Source: Halorientalis marina
GTDB lineage: Archaea; Halobacteriota; Halobacteria; Halobacteriales; Haloarculaceae
Assembly (NCBI RefSeq): GCF_023028345.1
Contig: NZ_CP095487.1
Location: 1,674,001 to 1,738,000, forward strand
Length of the DNA: 64,000 nucleotides
Reading direction: 5' to 3'
A program made the translations under genes and the position numbers. Below are positions 44,125 to 53,607 of this stretch, in pieces; the stretch's first letter is position 1; each line of letters opens with the position of its first letter. The notes beneath the pieces were generated by a model. It was not told the origin of the DNA. It did no database searches and worked only from the letters and a program-made list of their open reading frames with translations.

Positions 44125-45234
44125 ATGGCCAATGCTTGTCTCGTCTGGGCTCCAATCGAGACTACTAACGAGGCTGCGCTAGAGCTCCCTCTACAAATTG
44201 CAGACGCAATTAACGGCCCGATATATACACAGAGTTGCCCGGAAAAATTACTATCCGAAGAGTATAATGGGGTTCGTTTCAACGAATTCGGTCGCAAATC
44301 ACTGCTTGATTTGATTATAAACAAGACTCCGCTTGAGGAGATTAACAAAAATGCGCAGTACGCAACGTGGAAACCTCCGAAACAGTACAATACCTTCGTA
44401 ACGCGCGGTCCCAAACCTATCCATACCGTTCAGCGGATCGGCCAGCGCCACATCCACTATTTTGAGGGGAGCTATCGTGGATTTTTCTTTCATAAAGACA
44501 AATATGAGGAGTTTCTCGAATATTCGAATTTAAAACAGGTGTGTATAGCACCGATTCGTCATTATTTCCGAACAGCTATTCAGGGCTCAGTACGTACAGT
44601 GGATACCGTCGTTGTAAACTCGGAATGGACGGGAGAACTCGTTCAAAGTCTATACAATATCGAGGTTGACGAAATCATTTATCCAATAATGACTCTGGAT
44701 ACCTACGATCCCAGTTTTCAGACTAAAGCATCTGATGACTACTATCTCTATATGGGGAAAATCGACGCTCTGCACCGTATCGAAGAGGTTGTTCGTGCAT
44801 TCAAACAACTCCCATACCATCTAAAAATTGCTGGAGATGGGAAACAAAAGGAAGAGCTCGAATCCGAGGGTTACGATTCGATCGAATTCACAGGTTATGT
44901 GACTGGAGACGAGAAACGAGAATTACTCGCAAACGCGAATGCACTCATCAATCCTGCAGATCACTCATTTGGGCGTGTAATCGTAGAGAGTCTGGCCTCT
45001 GGTACACCCGTCATATCAGCCAATATTGGATATCCACCCCACATTATCACTGAAGGAGAAAACGGATTATTGTACGAACCTGGGGTCGATAATTTGATCA
45101 ATAGGGTCGAAGACTTTGAACGAGAGGGAGTTCATGCGACTCAGAGCGAACTACGCAAAGCAGTGAAACCCTACAAAAAACACAGAAACAAAGCCAAGTG
45201 GGCTGATCTCGTTGGTACGTCAGCCGCAGAATGA
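44125..45234 (+). CDS. GT4 family glycosyltransferase
   Basis: A 369-residue GT-B enzyme. The N-terminal half is divergent (MANACLVWAPIETTNEAALELP). The donor half has YLYMGKIDALHRIEEVVRAF, LKIAGDGKQKEEL, NALINPADHSFGRVIVESLASGTPVISANIG and ENGLLYEP. The E in SFGRVIVES is the conserved retaining-GT glutamate position. It is cytoplasmic. An AAATAAATATAC stretch about 25-35 bases upstream is a likely TATA element. The gene stands alone in the AT-rich block. Confidence 0.88.
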   Translation: MANACLVWAPIETTNEAALELPLQIADAINGPIYTQSCPEKLLSEEYNGVRFNEFGRKSLLDLIINKTPLEEINKNAQYATWKPPKQYNTFVTRGPKPIHTVQRIGQRHIHYFEGSYRGFFFHKDKYEEFLEYSNLKQVCIAPIRHYFRTAIQGSVRTVDTVVVNSEWTGELVQSLYNIEVDEIIYPIMTLDTYDPSFQTKASDDYYLYMGKIDALHRIEEVVRAFKQLPYHLKIAGDGKQKEELESEGYDSIEFTGYVTGDEKRELLANANALINPADHSFGRVIVESLASGTPVISANIGYPPHIITEGENGLLYEPGVDNLINRVEDFEREGVHATQSELRKAVKPYKKHRNKAKWADLVGTSAAE

Positions 45235-45393
45235 AAATATCAGGTTTATTCTCTCAATACAGGATGACGGTTACTGACGGGAGGGACTCTCATACCAATA
45301 TAATAATCACATATAAGTTATATTTTTATCAAGTCTGTCTAAGAATTTACGGTTGGGAGGCGTATTAGTATAAATATGAGCAATTTGACCCTT

Positions 45394-47004
45394 TTATTGA
45401 TCAGCAGATTCGTATGCGTATACACCGATACTGCCGCTCTCAAAGAGGAGTTCAAACTCATCTCCAAATTGTTCTTTGACCTGTTGTATATCACCCAGAA
45501 TATAATCAATCCTGAATTGGTCATGAATAGTCTGAAGATCATCTCTATCTCTCCCGCCAATAAAGGCAAACACCTTGCCGCATTCACATCGGCCGTCAGC
45601 TGTCGCAAAGTGGTCATGGATACATTGCATTTGTACGTGGTCAGTATCGGGGAGTAATCGTTTGCCGTAAGTACTGGGGACGCCGAGAATGTGACATTTA
45701 TCATCTACTTTGGCCAGATAATCAATAGCGTGAGTGAGATTATCTGGTGGTGAAATGAGAACATCTATTGCAGAATTGATCACAATAACACCCAATGAGT
45801 AGAGGGCAAGCGAGACAGCCACTAGAAATATGTATGGAACAGACCCCACAAACGGAATCAAAACTTCGCCACTGACAGTGAAATAAGCGTACGTCCCCAG
45901 AATTGAGAGGGGAGCGACGAGGTACTCAGTGTATCGGTGCGCAGGCTTTCCCGGCACGCCGGGGATCGCAATGATAACGTTCACGACAAGAAGGACCAGA
46001 ACCCAGACCAATAGGTGATTCCAGATAGGCTGAATGTCACGTGATACCAAGAGAGGAATAAAAATAATAATGGGCAATTGTAAGTATGCCCCGACAACCG
46101 GGTGCGTGTACACGTACTGGAACAGGTTCATTAGCTTAGACTTTAGTTGAGACAGAGGGGGGCCTTCCCGCAAGACCAAATAAAAATTGCGAAGGCGAGC
46201 CTTGATATAAAAGATGTTTTGTATCTTATCTATGAATCTGTCCGCACGTTCCTGTTCGAGGATATTATAGTAATATCGTAGTGTGCCCACGTGAGCTTGA
46301 AACATTCCTACATATTTCCCTCTCGAAAGAAGTAACGCAACCGAGCCTCCACCGAATAATATCACGATTGGGACAGGGTCAAAAAACAGGATACTAAACG
46401 CGATGTAGAGAAGGACTAGGGTCTGTGTAGAGAACGAACTCGTGAGAGCAACCAATCCTGCTCCGACGAGTGCTGTTACTAATAACAGGACTTGTCCAGT
46501 GAGAGAATATCCAACATACCCCATAACAGAGACTGTCAACAACAAGGCACCCGGAGCTCGCCCGCCGAGTCGAAGTCGAGCAGTTAGTGGTCGACCTGTA
46601 ACCAGTTTCGGCATTAGGACGAAAACCGCACCGGCAAGAAGCGTTGCTTGGGTTGTTGGAATGCCTGTCGAGAATTCCGAAAATATCCAATAAGTGAATA
46701 TCATAACCACGAGAGCATGCATCCCATCCACGAGTGCAGCAAAGTATGGTGATAACGAAACCACCATACTTCGCGGGAAGAATGACATGACCCAGTGAAC
46801 GAGGCTGGGATAGTTCACTCTTGTCGGCGGGATAAGTTGGTCGTGTCTGTCGGGAATACGGTGCCCATTTTGCCGAATCTTGTCCGTGAGGTAGATATGA
46901 AAAGCTTCGTCAGCAGCGTACCGTTCAGTACGAAATATACCTGGGAGTGTTCGGAGACTAATGCCGACGAGGATTAGTGAGAGAACATAAATATTTTCGT
47001 TCAT
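45394..47004 (-). CDS. GT-C-like membrane protein (glycosyltransferase or polymerase)
   Basis: A 536-residue protein with about 11 membrane helices. The first external loop, RTERYAADEAFHIYLTDKIR, carries the Asp-Glu pair typical of GT-C enzymes using lipid-linked sugars. The C-terminal soluble part has cysteines (KCHILG...CIHD...CECGKVF) and ends LLFESGSIGVYAYESADQ. It is the intact paralogue of the relic at 32230-32590. Its start overlaps the stop of the upstream gene by ATGA. It probably acts outside the membrane on glycans delivered by the flippase. Confidence 0.75.
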   Translation of the reverse strand: MNENIYVLSLILVGISLRTLPGIFRTERYAADEAFHIYLTDKIRQNGHRIPDRHDQLIPPTRVNYPSLVHWVMSFFPRSMVVSLSPYFAALVDGMHALVVMIFTYWIFSEFSTGIPTTQATLLAGAVFVLMPKLVTGRPLTARLRLGGRAPGALLLTVSVMGYVGYSLTGQVLLLVTALVGAGLVALTSSFSTQTLVLLYIAFSILFFDPVPIVILFGGGSVALLLSRGKYVGMFQAHVGTLRYYYNILEQERADRFIDKIQNIFYIKARLRNFYLVLREGPPLSQLKSKLMNLFQYVYTHPVVGAYLQLPIIIFIPLLVSRDIQPIWNHLLVWVLVLLVVNVIIAIPGVPGKPAHRYTEYLVAPLSILGTYAYFTVSGEVLIPFVGSVPYIFLVAVSLALYSLGVIVINSAIDVLISPPDNLTHAIDYLAKVDDKCHILGVPSTYGKRLLPDTDHVQMQCIHDHFATADGRCECGKVFAFIGGRDRDDLQTIHDQFRIDYILGDIQQVKEQFGDEFELLFESGSIGVYAYESADQ

Positions 47005-47405
47005 TCTTCGAAGTTTTCTTTGGTGTCTCCGAGTTGTTCTATATTCTGTATAAGAACTACTTCAACCATATTTGTCGGATTATATTCCAATCCTGACGCC
47101 ATCTGGTCTCGCCACTGTACTTCAGAAATTTTGAAGAATGTGTTATGCTGCACCGATCCGCCAACATTCTTTGAGACAGAATGCCCCAATGCGTTTAAAA
47201 GTGCTAGACCGGTATTTTCAGTAGTATGACATTCACGAGTTAGATCGATGAATAGAGGGCTTGATAAGTTTAGTTCACCTGTTTTTCCCCCACCTGTGAG
47301 TTTCCGGATGGTTTCCATACAATATTTATAAGTATCCGTCACTTTCTGTAGGCAATACCAGATACGAACGTCTTCTTCATGGCGGAACACCCTTGAATTG
47401 GGCAT
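47001..47405 (-). CDS. Small protein coupled to the GT-C gene, unknown function
   Basis: A 134-residue soluble protein from MPNSRVFRHEEDVRIWYCL. It contains a basic Gly stretch (RKLTGGGKTGELN), SSPLFIDLTRECHTT and an acidic end (GDTKENFEE). I recognise no family, signal peptide or membrane segment. Support for its being real comes from the ATGA overlap with the GT-C start and the ordered amino-acid composition. It could be a regulator or fragment of a larger gene, since sequence upstream (47484-47690) also looks decayed. Confidence 0.5.
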   Translation of the reverse strand: MPNSRVFRHEEDVRIWYCLQKVTDTYKYCMETIRKLTGGGKTGELNLSSPLFIDLTRECHTTENTGLALLNALGHSVSKNVGGSVQHNTFFKISEVQWRDQMASGLEYNPTNMVEVVLIQNIEQLGDTKENFEE

Positions 47406-47713
47406 CTCTTACGTGTCATCGTAAATTATCTTTTGCCAACACTCGTTTATCTATTCTGGTGTATGGGGGATACCAGAACTTCACTAGTTAATCGAAACCT
47501 CTACAGTCCAGTCTTTTATCAGCATCGGTCGATAATTGTTTCCCGTATGATCTATAAGCACTGTCCAAACTCCATCGGGCCACGATATCAAATCGGAACG
47601 TACAGTCTCTGAAAACCGGTCATAATGACACTGTTTCTTGATTAAATTTGTTCCATTTCGTGGGTTGAGCCGTGGTCACGATCCGTCGATGCTGAACACC
47701 GAACGTTCGACTC
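47406..47713 (-). pseudogene. Non-coding gap with a possible C-terminal coding relic
   Basis: On the minus strand from about 47661 to the TAG at 47484 a frame reads like protein: GTNLIKKQCHYDRFSETV, then SWPDGVWTVLIDHTGNNY and MLIKDWTVEVSIN. It has no start and an in-frame TGA a little upstream. I could not assign it to a family. No other feature was seen. Confidence 0.3.
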
Positions 47714-48934
47714 CTACAGATACCCCATCTTTTCGAGGTGTTCTGTCGTCTCGGCAGTAACTGTGCCCATCTCGGGTCCATCTCGCTGAAAGTCGTCGAC
47801 GATCGCCCCGAGGCCGGGGTCCGGGCAGCTCCCGTCACCGTACCTCACTTCGTGTGGTGTGTACGAGCGAAGCAAGTTCCATTGAGCCCTCGGCGACAAC
47901 CGATCCCTGACCAGTTCGGCGTGTGGCGCGCCGAAATTGTGACTAATGAATCCCATCGCTGCGCGGCGCCACCGTGGCCCCCGATGTCGAACGATCCCAC
48001 CAGTCCCGTTCCACGCGGAGGTAGCCTTGTAGGTCGCGACGTGTCGACCGTTGAGATTCGCTTTCGTCCACAACTCCGACCGATGGACCTGTGATGAGAC
48101 TCGTGTGTTCCAGACGTCCGTCCCGGACACGTACTGCGGGACATCAATGCCGAGTGCACCGAGTGCCGTCGGCGCCACGCCCGTTCCGGATACCACCTGC
48201 TCACACTGAACGGCTGACGGGAGCCCTGCTCCCATGAATACGAGCGGTGTCCGAACGAGTGCCGGCGTCACGGGGGACCCATGCCCGTACATATAGCCGT
48301 ACTCCCGTTCACCGAGTAGCTCACCGTGGTCCGAGGTGTAGATGACAAGCGTGTCCTCCAAGAGTTCGCGCCGTTCGAGTGTCTCTAACACCTCGAGAAA
48401 TCTCTCCAGCGATCGGTCGACGCTTTCTCGATACAGGCCCCCGATTTCGTCCGGGTCCTCGACGCGGTTATCGTAGAACTCGTGGACGGAGTCGCACTCC
48501 TCGAACGAATAGCCATACGGTGCGTGCCCCCCCTTGTCGTGTTCCACGTAGACGAACGGCTCGCTGAGATCAGCGAGATCCTCTCCCGGAGAGAGCCCTA
48601 GCATTTTCAATGGGGGTTTCTGCGCCGCCTCGACGTGTGTCCAGATAGTCTCGGCGTTGAATCCGACGTTGTCCCGCGAACGGAACAGCAATGGAGGTTG
48701 CGACAACCGTCCCGAAAAGTCCCAGATGCGATGTTCGCTCGGGTAGAGTCCTGTCAAAAGAGACGGAACGCTGGACGCGGTATAGGTACTCGGAGCGATG
48801 GCCTCGGCGCTGATGCCCCGCTCCGTAACACGATCCGGTGTCGCGTCACGTCGAAGGCTGTCGGCAATGAAAATAACGACATTCGTGACGGTGTCGGCGT
48901 CGGTTTGTGTCTGGAGAGGGAGAGGAGAATCCAT
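47714..48934 (-). CDS. Sulfatase-like hydrolase (alkaline phosphatase superfamily)
   Basis: A 406-residue protein with metal Asp25 in VVIFIADSLRRDATPDRV, YTASSVPSLLTGLYPSEHRIW with Thr52 at the formylglycine position, and VIYTSDHGELLGEREYGYMYGHG. The Thr makes a classical sulfatase reaction doubtful. The C-terminal 100 residues are Arg/Trp-rich and end EHLEKMGYL, the shared tail. No signal peptide. It is GC-richer than the block to its left, marking the right edge of the AT-rich insert. Confidence 0.82.
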   Translation of the reverse strand: MDSPLPLQTQTDADTVTNVVIFIADSLRRDATPDRVTERGISAEAIAPSTYTASSVPSLLTGLYPSEHRIWDFSGRLSQPPLLFRSRDNVGFNAETIWTHVEAAQKPPLKMLGLSPGEDLADLSEPFVYVEHDKGGHAPYGYSFEECDSVHEFYDNRVEDPDEIGGLYRESVDRSLERFLEVLETLERRELLEDTLVIYTSDHGELLGEREYGYMYGHGSPVTPALVRTPLVFMGAGLPSAVQCEQVVSGTGVAPTALGALGIDVPQYVSGTDVWNTRVSSQVHRSELWTKANLNGRHVATYKATSAWNGTGGIVRHRGPRWRRAAMGFISHNFGAPHAELVRDRLSPRAQWNLLRSYTPHEVRYGDGSCPDPGLGAIVDDFQRDGPEMGTVTAETTEHLEKMGYL

Positions 48935-49100
48935 GAACTATCTAGAAGCGAATGAGGGTCGGTCTAAAAAGATTCCCGGGTTCAGTTCCGCGAGACCACT
49001 TTCGTGTCTCCTGCATAGATCAAGGTGCTGTCAGCGTGGTTTGGACAACCACCTACACCACCGTCTCAGGGAGTTTTATCTACCCCACCCGTCTTGACGA

Positions 49101-50210
49101 TCACTCAATTACTCGCTCAAAAACAGTACGCAACATCTCCGCTCGTCGGTCCCACGAGAATGACTCGACGGATCGCTGTCTCGAATCACCATCCACTGCC
49201 GGTTCTTTTTCAAGCGTTCGCTCCAGCGCGCAGGCGAGCGCATCCGGGTCTTCTGGAGGGATTAGTCTGCAACTGGCAGTTTCGTCACACATCTTCGGAA
49301 TCCAGCCGACCTCAGGAACGACAGACGGCGTGCCACAACTCATCGCCTCCATGAGCGCGATAGGATGGTTTTCGGTCTTGGACGAAAGTACAAAAACATC
49401 AGCAGCGCGGTAGAATGGCGGAAGATTATCGTTGTGGACGTATCCCCAGAAAGTCACTGCGTCTCCGAGGTTTCGGCGCTCAACATGGTTTTTCATTCTA
49501 CTCTTCTGGGGACCCTCTCCGACTAGCCACAGTTTGGCGTTCGGTCGCTCGTCTTTTATCGTCTCAAAAGCTTTGACAAGATCAAGCAGGTTCTTTGCGG
49601 GAACGAAACGACCCACCCACAAAATTGTCGGACCCGATGTATCTCGTTCCGGTCCCTCAGGAGCGAACCGATCAGTGTCCACACCGGGGTTAATAGTGAC
49701 CGCATCAATTCCAGCTTCTGACCGAATTGCTTCAGTAGTCACACCGGTCGCGATTACTTCGTCGGCCTGTTCCAGCCACGAATACGAACTTTTCAGGGGA
49801 TGTATATAATCATAAAATAGGGAGTGCGGTGGCCCATTCAATTTAATGGTCACCGGAACGTCAACACGTGATTTGATTCGGAGCAGTTCGGGGTATCCGT
49901 TGAGATGAACCACGTCATGTTCGTCACCCAGGCAGCGCGTCAGTCGAATATAAAACAAGAAACGATCAAGATCAGTAATCACACCACCGACGCCGACAGG
50001 TGCAGCGTATCCAAGATCGTATAGAAATGGCGACACGACATTCTTTACTGGCAAATCAATGGGTTTGTCAAGATTTTTTGTCATGGGTTTTCCGGTATAA
50101 ATAGTAACATTCACACCCATAGATTGCAAGCTCCTGGCCATCTCCAAGTCCCATATTTCTCCGCCACCTCGTCGCATCCCGAGAGACCGGTTTACAAATG
50201 CCACATTCAT
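49101..50210 (-). CDS. GT4 family glycosyltransferase
   Basis: A 369-residue GT-B enzyme: MNVAFVNRSLGMRRGGGEIWDLEMARSL (glycine-rich acceptor-domain loop), ILWVGRFVPAKNLLDLVKAF, LWLVGEGPQKSRM and VFVLSSKTENHPIALMEAMSCGTPSVV, with the paired Glu motif near the end. It has no membrane helix. It lies between the sulfatase-like gene and a GT2 gene on the same strand with gaps of about 100-170 bp, so separate promoters are possible. Donor and acceptor are unknown. Confidence 0.9.
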   Translation of the reverse strand: MNVAFVNRSLGMRRGGGEIWDLEMARSLQSMGVNVTIYTGKPMTKNLDKPIDLPVKNVVSPFLYDLGYAAPVGVGGVITDLDRFLFYIRLTRCLGDEHDVVHLNGYPELLRIKSRVDVPVTIKLNGPPHSLFYDYIHPLKSSYSWLEQADEVIATGVTTEAIRSEAGIDAVTINPGVDTDRFAPEGPERDTSGPTILWVGRFVPAKNLLDLVKAFETIKDERPNAKLWLVGEGPQKSRMKNHVERRNLGDAVTFWGYVHNDNLPPFYRAADVFVLSSKTENHPIALMEAMSCGTPSVVPEVGWIPKMCDETASCRLIPPEDPDALACALERTLEKEPAVDGDSRQRSVESFSWDRRAEMLRTVFERVIE

Positions 50211-50312
50211 ATTATATATTTATCTGTCATTCACTCGCAAGCCAGTAGAGGTTCAGAGACACATAGTTACAATACGGTAATGAATCTCGGTGATTAATTA
50301 GAGTCCCGAATT

Positions 50313-51275
50313 TCATTTTATCTCCAACCCGTGAACGCGCTTCCATTCAACGCTTGATTCACACCCCCTAGTAGTGCGTTCGTACCGTCGTTTGAATGAC
50401 AAAACATACTCAAAAACAAAAGCTGGTACAAAGCCGAGCCCCATCATCGCGAACCTCGTCACCGAAGACTCGTACGATATCGAACGTCGTAAGAACCGAC
50501 GGGCTGGTGCGGGCTGCCCGTCAAGTAGGTATGTCACACCGACTTTTTCATAGTAGTTTGCCATCGTCTCGGACCAGAGGCCGCGCCGTTCGATCTCCTC
50601 TCGGTGTTTCTCAATCACCCGTATGTTGTCTTCTTTGGCGTCTTCAGGGTCGCTTGCCATCCCTCCGTGACGGGTCCGAAAACATAGAATCTCCTCGGCT
50701 CCCACTACACGCCACTCTTGGAAGAGTCGGATATAGAAGTCCCAGTCCTGTTTCGTCGGTAACGTCTCATCAAAAGGACGCTCACTAGGCAGAGCATCCC
50801 GACGAACGACCACCCGTGAGGGAGTTCCAATGACATTCCGTGTGTAAATCACATCCGAGAGGTCGCCATCTACGACTGTGCCGTCACATCGGAGTAAGTT
50901 CCCGTCCCCGTCAATCGAAGCGAGGCGACACGTAGCCAACCCCACCCCCGAATCAGCCTCTAGCGCGCTCACCTGTTTTGCAAGTTTGCCTTCATGCCAT
51001 CGATCGTCATCATCCAGAAACGCAATGTACTCGCCGTCGGATTGTTCGATACCCGTGTTGCGGGCCGCGGAAAGTCCCCGATTCTCTTCGTGGACGATAC
51101 ACCGAACCTGTTCGGGATACTGCGCGACAATCTCGTTGGCGTACGCGTTTTCTGATCCGTCATCCACGACGACAATCTCAAGATTGTCGTGTGTCTGATG
51201 GATCGCAGACTTGATGGCCCCGTCAAGAAATTCGGGGCGGTTGTAGGTTGGAATAACGACGGAAAGACTCGGCAT
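50313..51275 (-). CDS. Family 2 glycosyltransferase
   Basis: A 320-residue GT-A enzyme. The start MPSLSVVIPTYNRPEFLDGAI at 51275 is chosen because family members begin directly with this strand. IVVVDDGSEN, ENRGLSAARNTGIEQSDGEYIAFLDDDDRWHEGKL (the DxD-type metal site) and PTKQDWDFYIRLFQEW follow. It is an inverting transferase that probably adds a sugar in the cytoplasm. No membrane helix is evident. It is divergent from the GT4 gene at 51371. Confidence 0.9.
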   Translation of the reverse strand: MPSLSVVIPTYNRPEFLDGAIKSAIHQTHDNLEIVVVDDGSENAYANEIVAQYPEQVRCIVHEENRGLSAARNTGIEQSDGEYIAFLDDDDRWHEGKLAKQVSALEADSGVGLATCRLASIDGDGNLLRCDGTVVDGDLSDVIYTRNVIGTPSRVVVRRDALPSERPFDETLPTKQDWDFYIRLFQEWRVVGAEEILCFRTRHGGMASDPEDAKEDNIRVIEKHREEIERRGLWSETMANYYEKVGVTYLLDGQPAPARRFLRRSISYESSVTRFAMMGLGFVPAFVFEYVLSFKRRYERTTRGCESSVEWKRVHGLEIK

Positions 51276-51370
51276 GCCGAAGGCCACGATACCCTCCAAC
51301 TTATGTGTTCAATTTTCAGTCAAAGGACTAATTTACCCGACGAGAGGTAGACACAAACACTGACTATCTT

Positions 51371-52435
51371 ATGGATTGTCTTGTCATCACTCCCCACCGA
51401 CTCGGTATCCGTGAGATGGCCGAACGCGTTGGCGAGGAATGGGGGGCGCTGGGCCATGATGTCGACTACATCCTCGCTAAAGGCGCTGCTGCCCGGGTCG
51501 GCACGATCACAATCGGTGTCCCCGGCATTGCTCTCTGGTGGTACCGGACACTCAAAGAAATCGCCGCCAACCACCAACAGTACGATTTGATCTGGACGCA
51601 CCAACCAGTCGCACCACTACTTCCAACAACCGATAGCACCTTCTGGAACAAGGTAATCGCGACCACGCACACGACGCTCCACCGAGAGTATGAACTCGTT
51701 CGAGAGGGAGTATACCCGACTCGACTGCTGCCCTACTACTGGCTCGCCAAAACAGGCGAGGCACACTTTCACCAGTCACTCGCGACCATTGACGCCGCAG
51801 GGCCACACTATACCGTCGTCTCTCCCCACCTCCGAGACGAAATCAATCAATTCGGCATCGAGACTTCAACCTACATCCCAAATGGCGTCTTCACGCCGGA
51901 AGCAGACTCTTTCGAGCCAATTCGCTCAAAGTACGGAATTCCCGAGACCGCGACACTCGTGTTCAATATCGGGAGTCTGACCCCACAGAAACGGCCTGAA
52001 GTTTGTGCGCAACACCTGCGTGCCGCGGCTGAAACCCTCGACGATACGTACGTTGTCATGGCCGGTGATGGGCCACTCCGTGAGGCTGTGTCGTCTCACG
52101 CATCGGAGTCGCTCCGGGTAATCGGCTACGTCAGCGAGAACGAGAAGTGGCGCTGGTTCAGCGATGCCGATATCTTCGCCAGCCTCTCAGCGTACGAAGG
52201 AATGCCTGTTGCGACTGCCGAGGCGCTGTCGTTCAACCTTCCGGTCGTCCTTTCGGATATCCCCTCACACCGACATCTCGTCGAAACGTACGATGCTGCC
52301 GGTTCGCTCATCACTGACGATACTGCTGAGATTGCGAAGGCAATTGCAACCCACCGGAATGAGCGATCCGCCGTCTCTCTCCCGTCCTGGCCTGCAGTGG
52401 CCGAACAGTATCTTGAGATCATCCAGCAGCGGTGA
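51371..52435 (+). CDS. GT4 family glycosyltransferase
   Basis: A 354-residue GT-B enzyme: MDCLVITPHRLGIREMAERVGEEWGALGHDV at the start, then TYIPNGVFTPEADSF, VFNIGSLTPQKRPEVCAQHL, VVMAGDGPLREAV and IFASLSAYEGMPVATAEALSFNLPVVLSD in the donor domain. It is cytoplasmic. It is about 110 bp upstream of the epimerase gene on the same strand, which may supply its donor sugar. Confidence 0.9.
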   Translation: MDCLVITPHRLGIREMAERVGEEWGALGHDVDYILAKGAAARVGTITIGVPGIALWWYRTLKEIAANHQQYDLIWTHQPVAPLLPTTDSTFWNKVIATTHTTLHREYELVREGVYPTRLLPYYWLAKTGEAHFHQSLATIDAAGPHYTVVSPHLRDEINQFGIETSTYIPNGVFTPEADSFEPIRSKYGIPETATLVFNIGSLTPQKRPEVCAQHLRAAAETLDDTYVVMAGDGPLREAVSSHASESLRVIGYVSENEKWRWFSDADIFASLSAYEGMPVATAEALSFNLPVVLSDIPSHRHLVETYDAAGSLITDDTAEIAKAIATHRNERSAVSLPSWPAVAEQYLEIIQQR

Positions 52436-52548
52436 CTTATCGGACTGCGTTTCCTCGTCCCCGAGGTCAATCCTCAGCACTTCTATCGCACGAACATTCG
52501 TGAGGTGACAGAGATACCTTTTTCATTCAACCGTAGCACCCATCAGAT

Positions 52549-53529
52549 ATGCAATTACTCGTGACTGGTGGGGCGGGATTCATTGGCGGTCACCTCGCTG
52601 AGCACTTCGTCAAGGACGGGCATGCAGTTACTGTACTGGACAATTTCGAACCGTTCTACGATACTCGAATCAAAGAGCACAACGTCGAACAGGGACGTGC
52701 CGCCGCAAACGAAGGCGACGGTTCCTACCGTCTCGTTGAGGGTGACGTTCGCAACGCAACTGTCGTGGACGACCTCGTTTCGAACGCGGAGGTTGTCTTC
52801 CACCAGGCTGCACAGGCGGGTGTTCGTCCAAGCGTGGAGAATCCCCGGAAGTACGACGAAATTAACGTCGACGGGACGCTGAATGTCCTTGATGCCGCGC
52901 GGGATTCCGAGACTGAGCGGGTCGTCCTCGCGAGTTCATCGTCAGTCTACGGGAGACCTCATTCATTGCCTTACGAAGAGGACCACCCCACACAGCCGGT
53001 CAGTCCCTACGGTGCCTCGAAACTCGCCGCCGAGCGATATACAATGGCCTACGGCGACGTGTACGACCTGCCAGTGGTTGCGCTTCGCTATTTCACCGTT
53101 TACGGGCCCCGGATGCGTCCGAACATGGCCATCTCGAATTTCGTCTCCCGGTGTCTGAACGGTGAGCCACCGGTCGTCTACGGTGACGGGACACAGACTC
53201 GGGACTTCACCTACATTGAGGATGTCGTGCAGGCCAACCGCACGCTTCTCTTGACCGACGCGGCCGACGGCAAGGTCCTGAACATCGGCAGTACCGACAA
53301 CATCGAAATCAGAACACTCGCCCGGGAAGTCCGCAATCAACTCGCACCAGAGCTGGATATCGAATACGACGAGCGCCACGATGCTGACGCAGAACACACA
53401 CACGCTGATACGTCGAAAGCCCGTGACCTTATTGACTACGAGCCGACAACAACAATCCGTGAGGGCGTTGAACGCTTCACGGAATGGTACCGCGACAACC
53501 GTGATTGGTACGAACCCCTGATCAGGTGA
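52549..53529 (+). CDS. UDP-sugar 4-epimerase-type SDR enzyme
   Basis: A 326-residue extended SDR protein: MQLLVTGGAGFIGGHLAEHF (NAD loop), VVLASSSSVYG (catalytic Ser), SPYGASKLAAERY (Tyr-x3-Lys) and LRYFTVYGPRMRPNMAISNF (substrate loop). The RMRPNMA segment recalls UDP-glucuronate 4-epimerases, though UDP-glucose/GlcNAc epimerase is possible. It is the last intact gene of the glycan island. The remains of a sugar-nucleotidyltransferase lie just downstream on the other strand. Confidence 0.88.
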   Translation: MQLLVTGGAGFIGGHLAEHFVKDGHAVTVLDNFEPFYDTRIKEHNVEQGRAAANEGDGSYRLVEGDVRNATVVDDLVSNAEVVFHQAAQAGVRPSVENPRKYDEINVDGTLNVLDAARDSETERVVLASSSSVYGRPHSLPYEEDHPTQPVSPYGASKLAAERYTMAYGDVYDLPVVALRYFTVYGPRMRPNMAISNFVSRCLNGEPPVVYGDGTQTRDFTYIEDVVQANRTLLLTDAADGKVLNIGSTDNIEIRTLAREVRNQLAPELDIEYDERHDADAEHTHADTSKARDLIDYEPTTTIREGVERFTEWYRDNRDWYEPLIR

Positions 53530-53607
53530 CGTGTGATACTATCAGCTTGTGTTGTCTAATTTTCACTCAGAGATGAGTTTTCAGTGAAGTACGCTAAATA
53601 TTCACAG

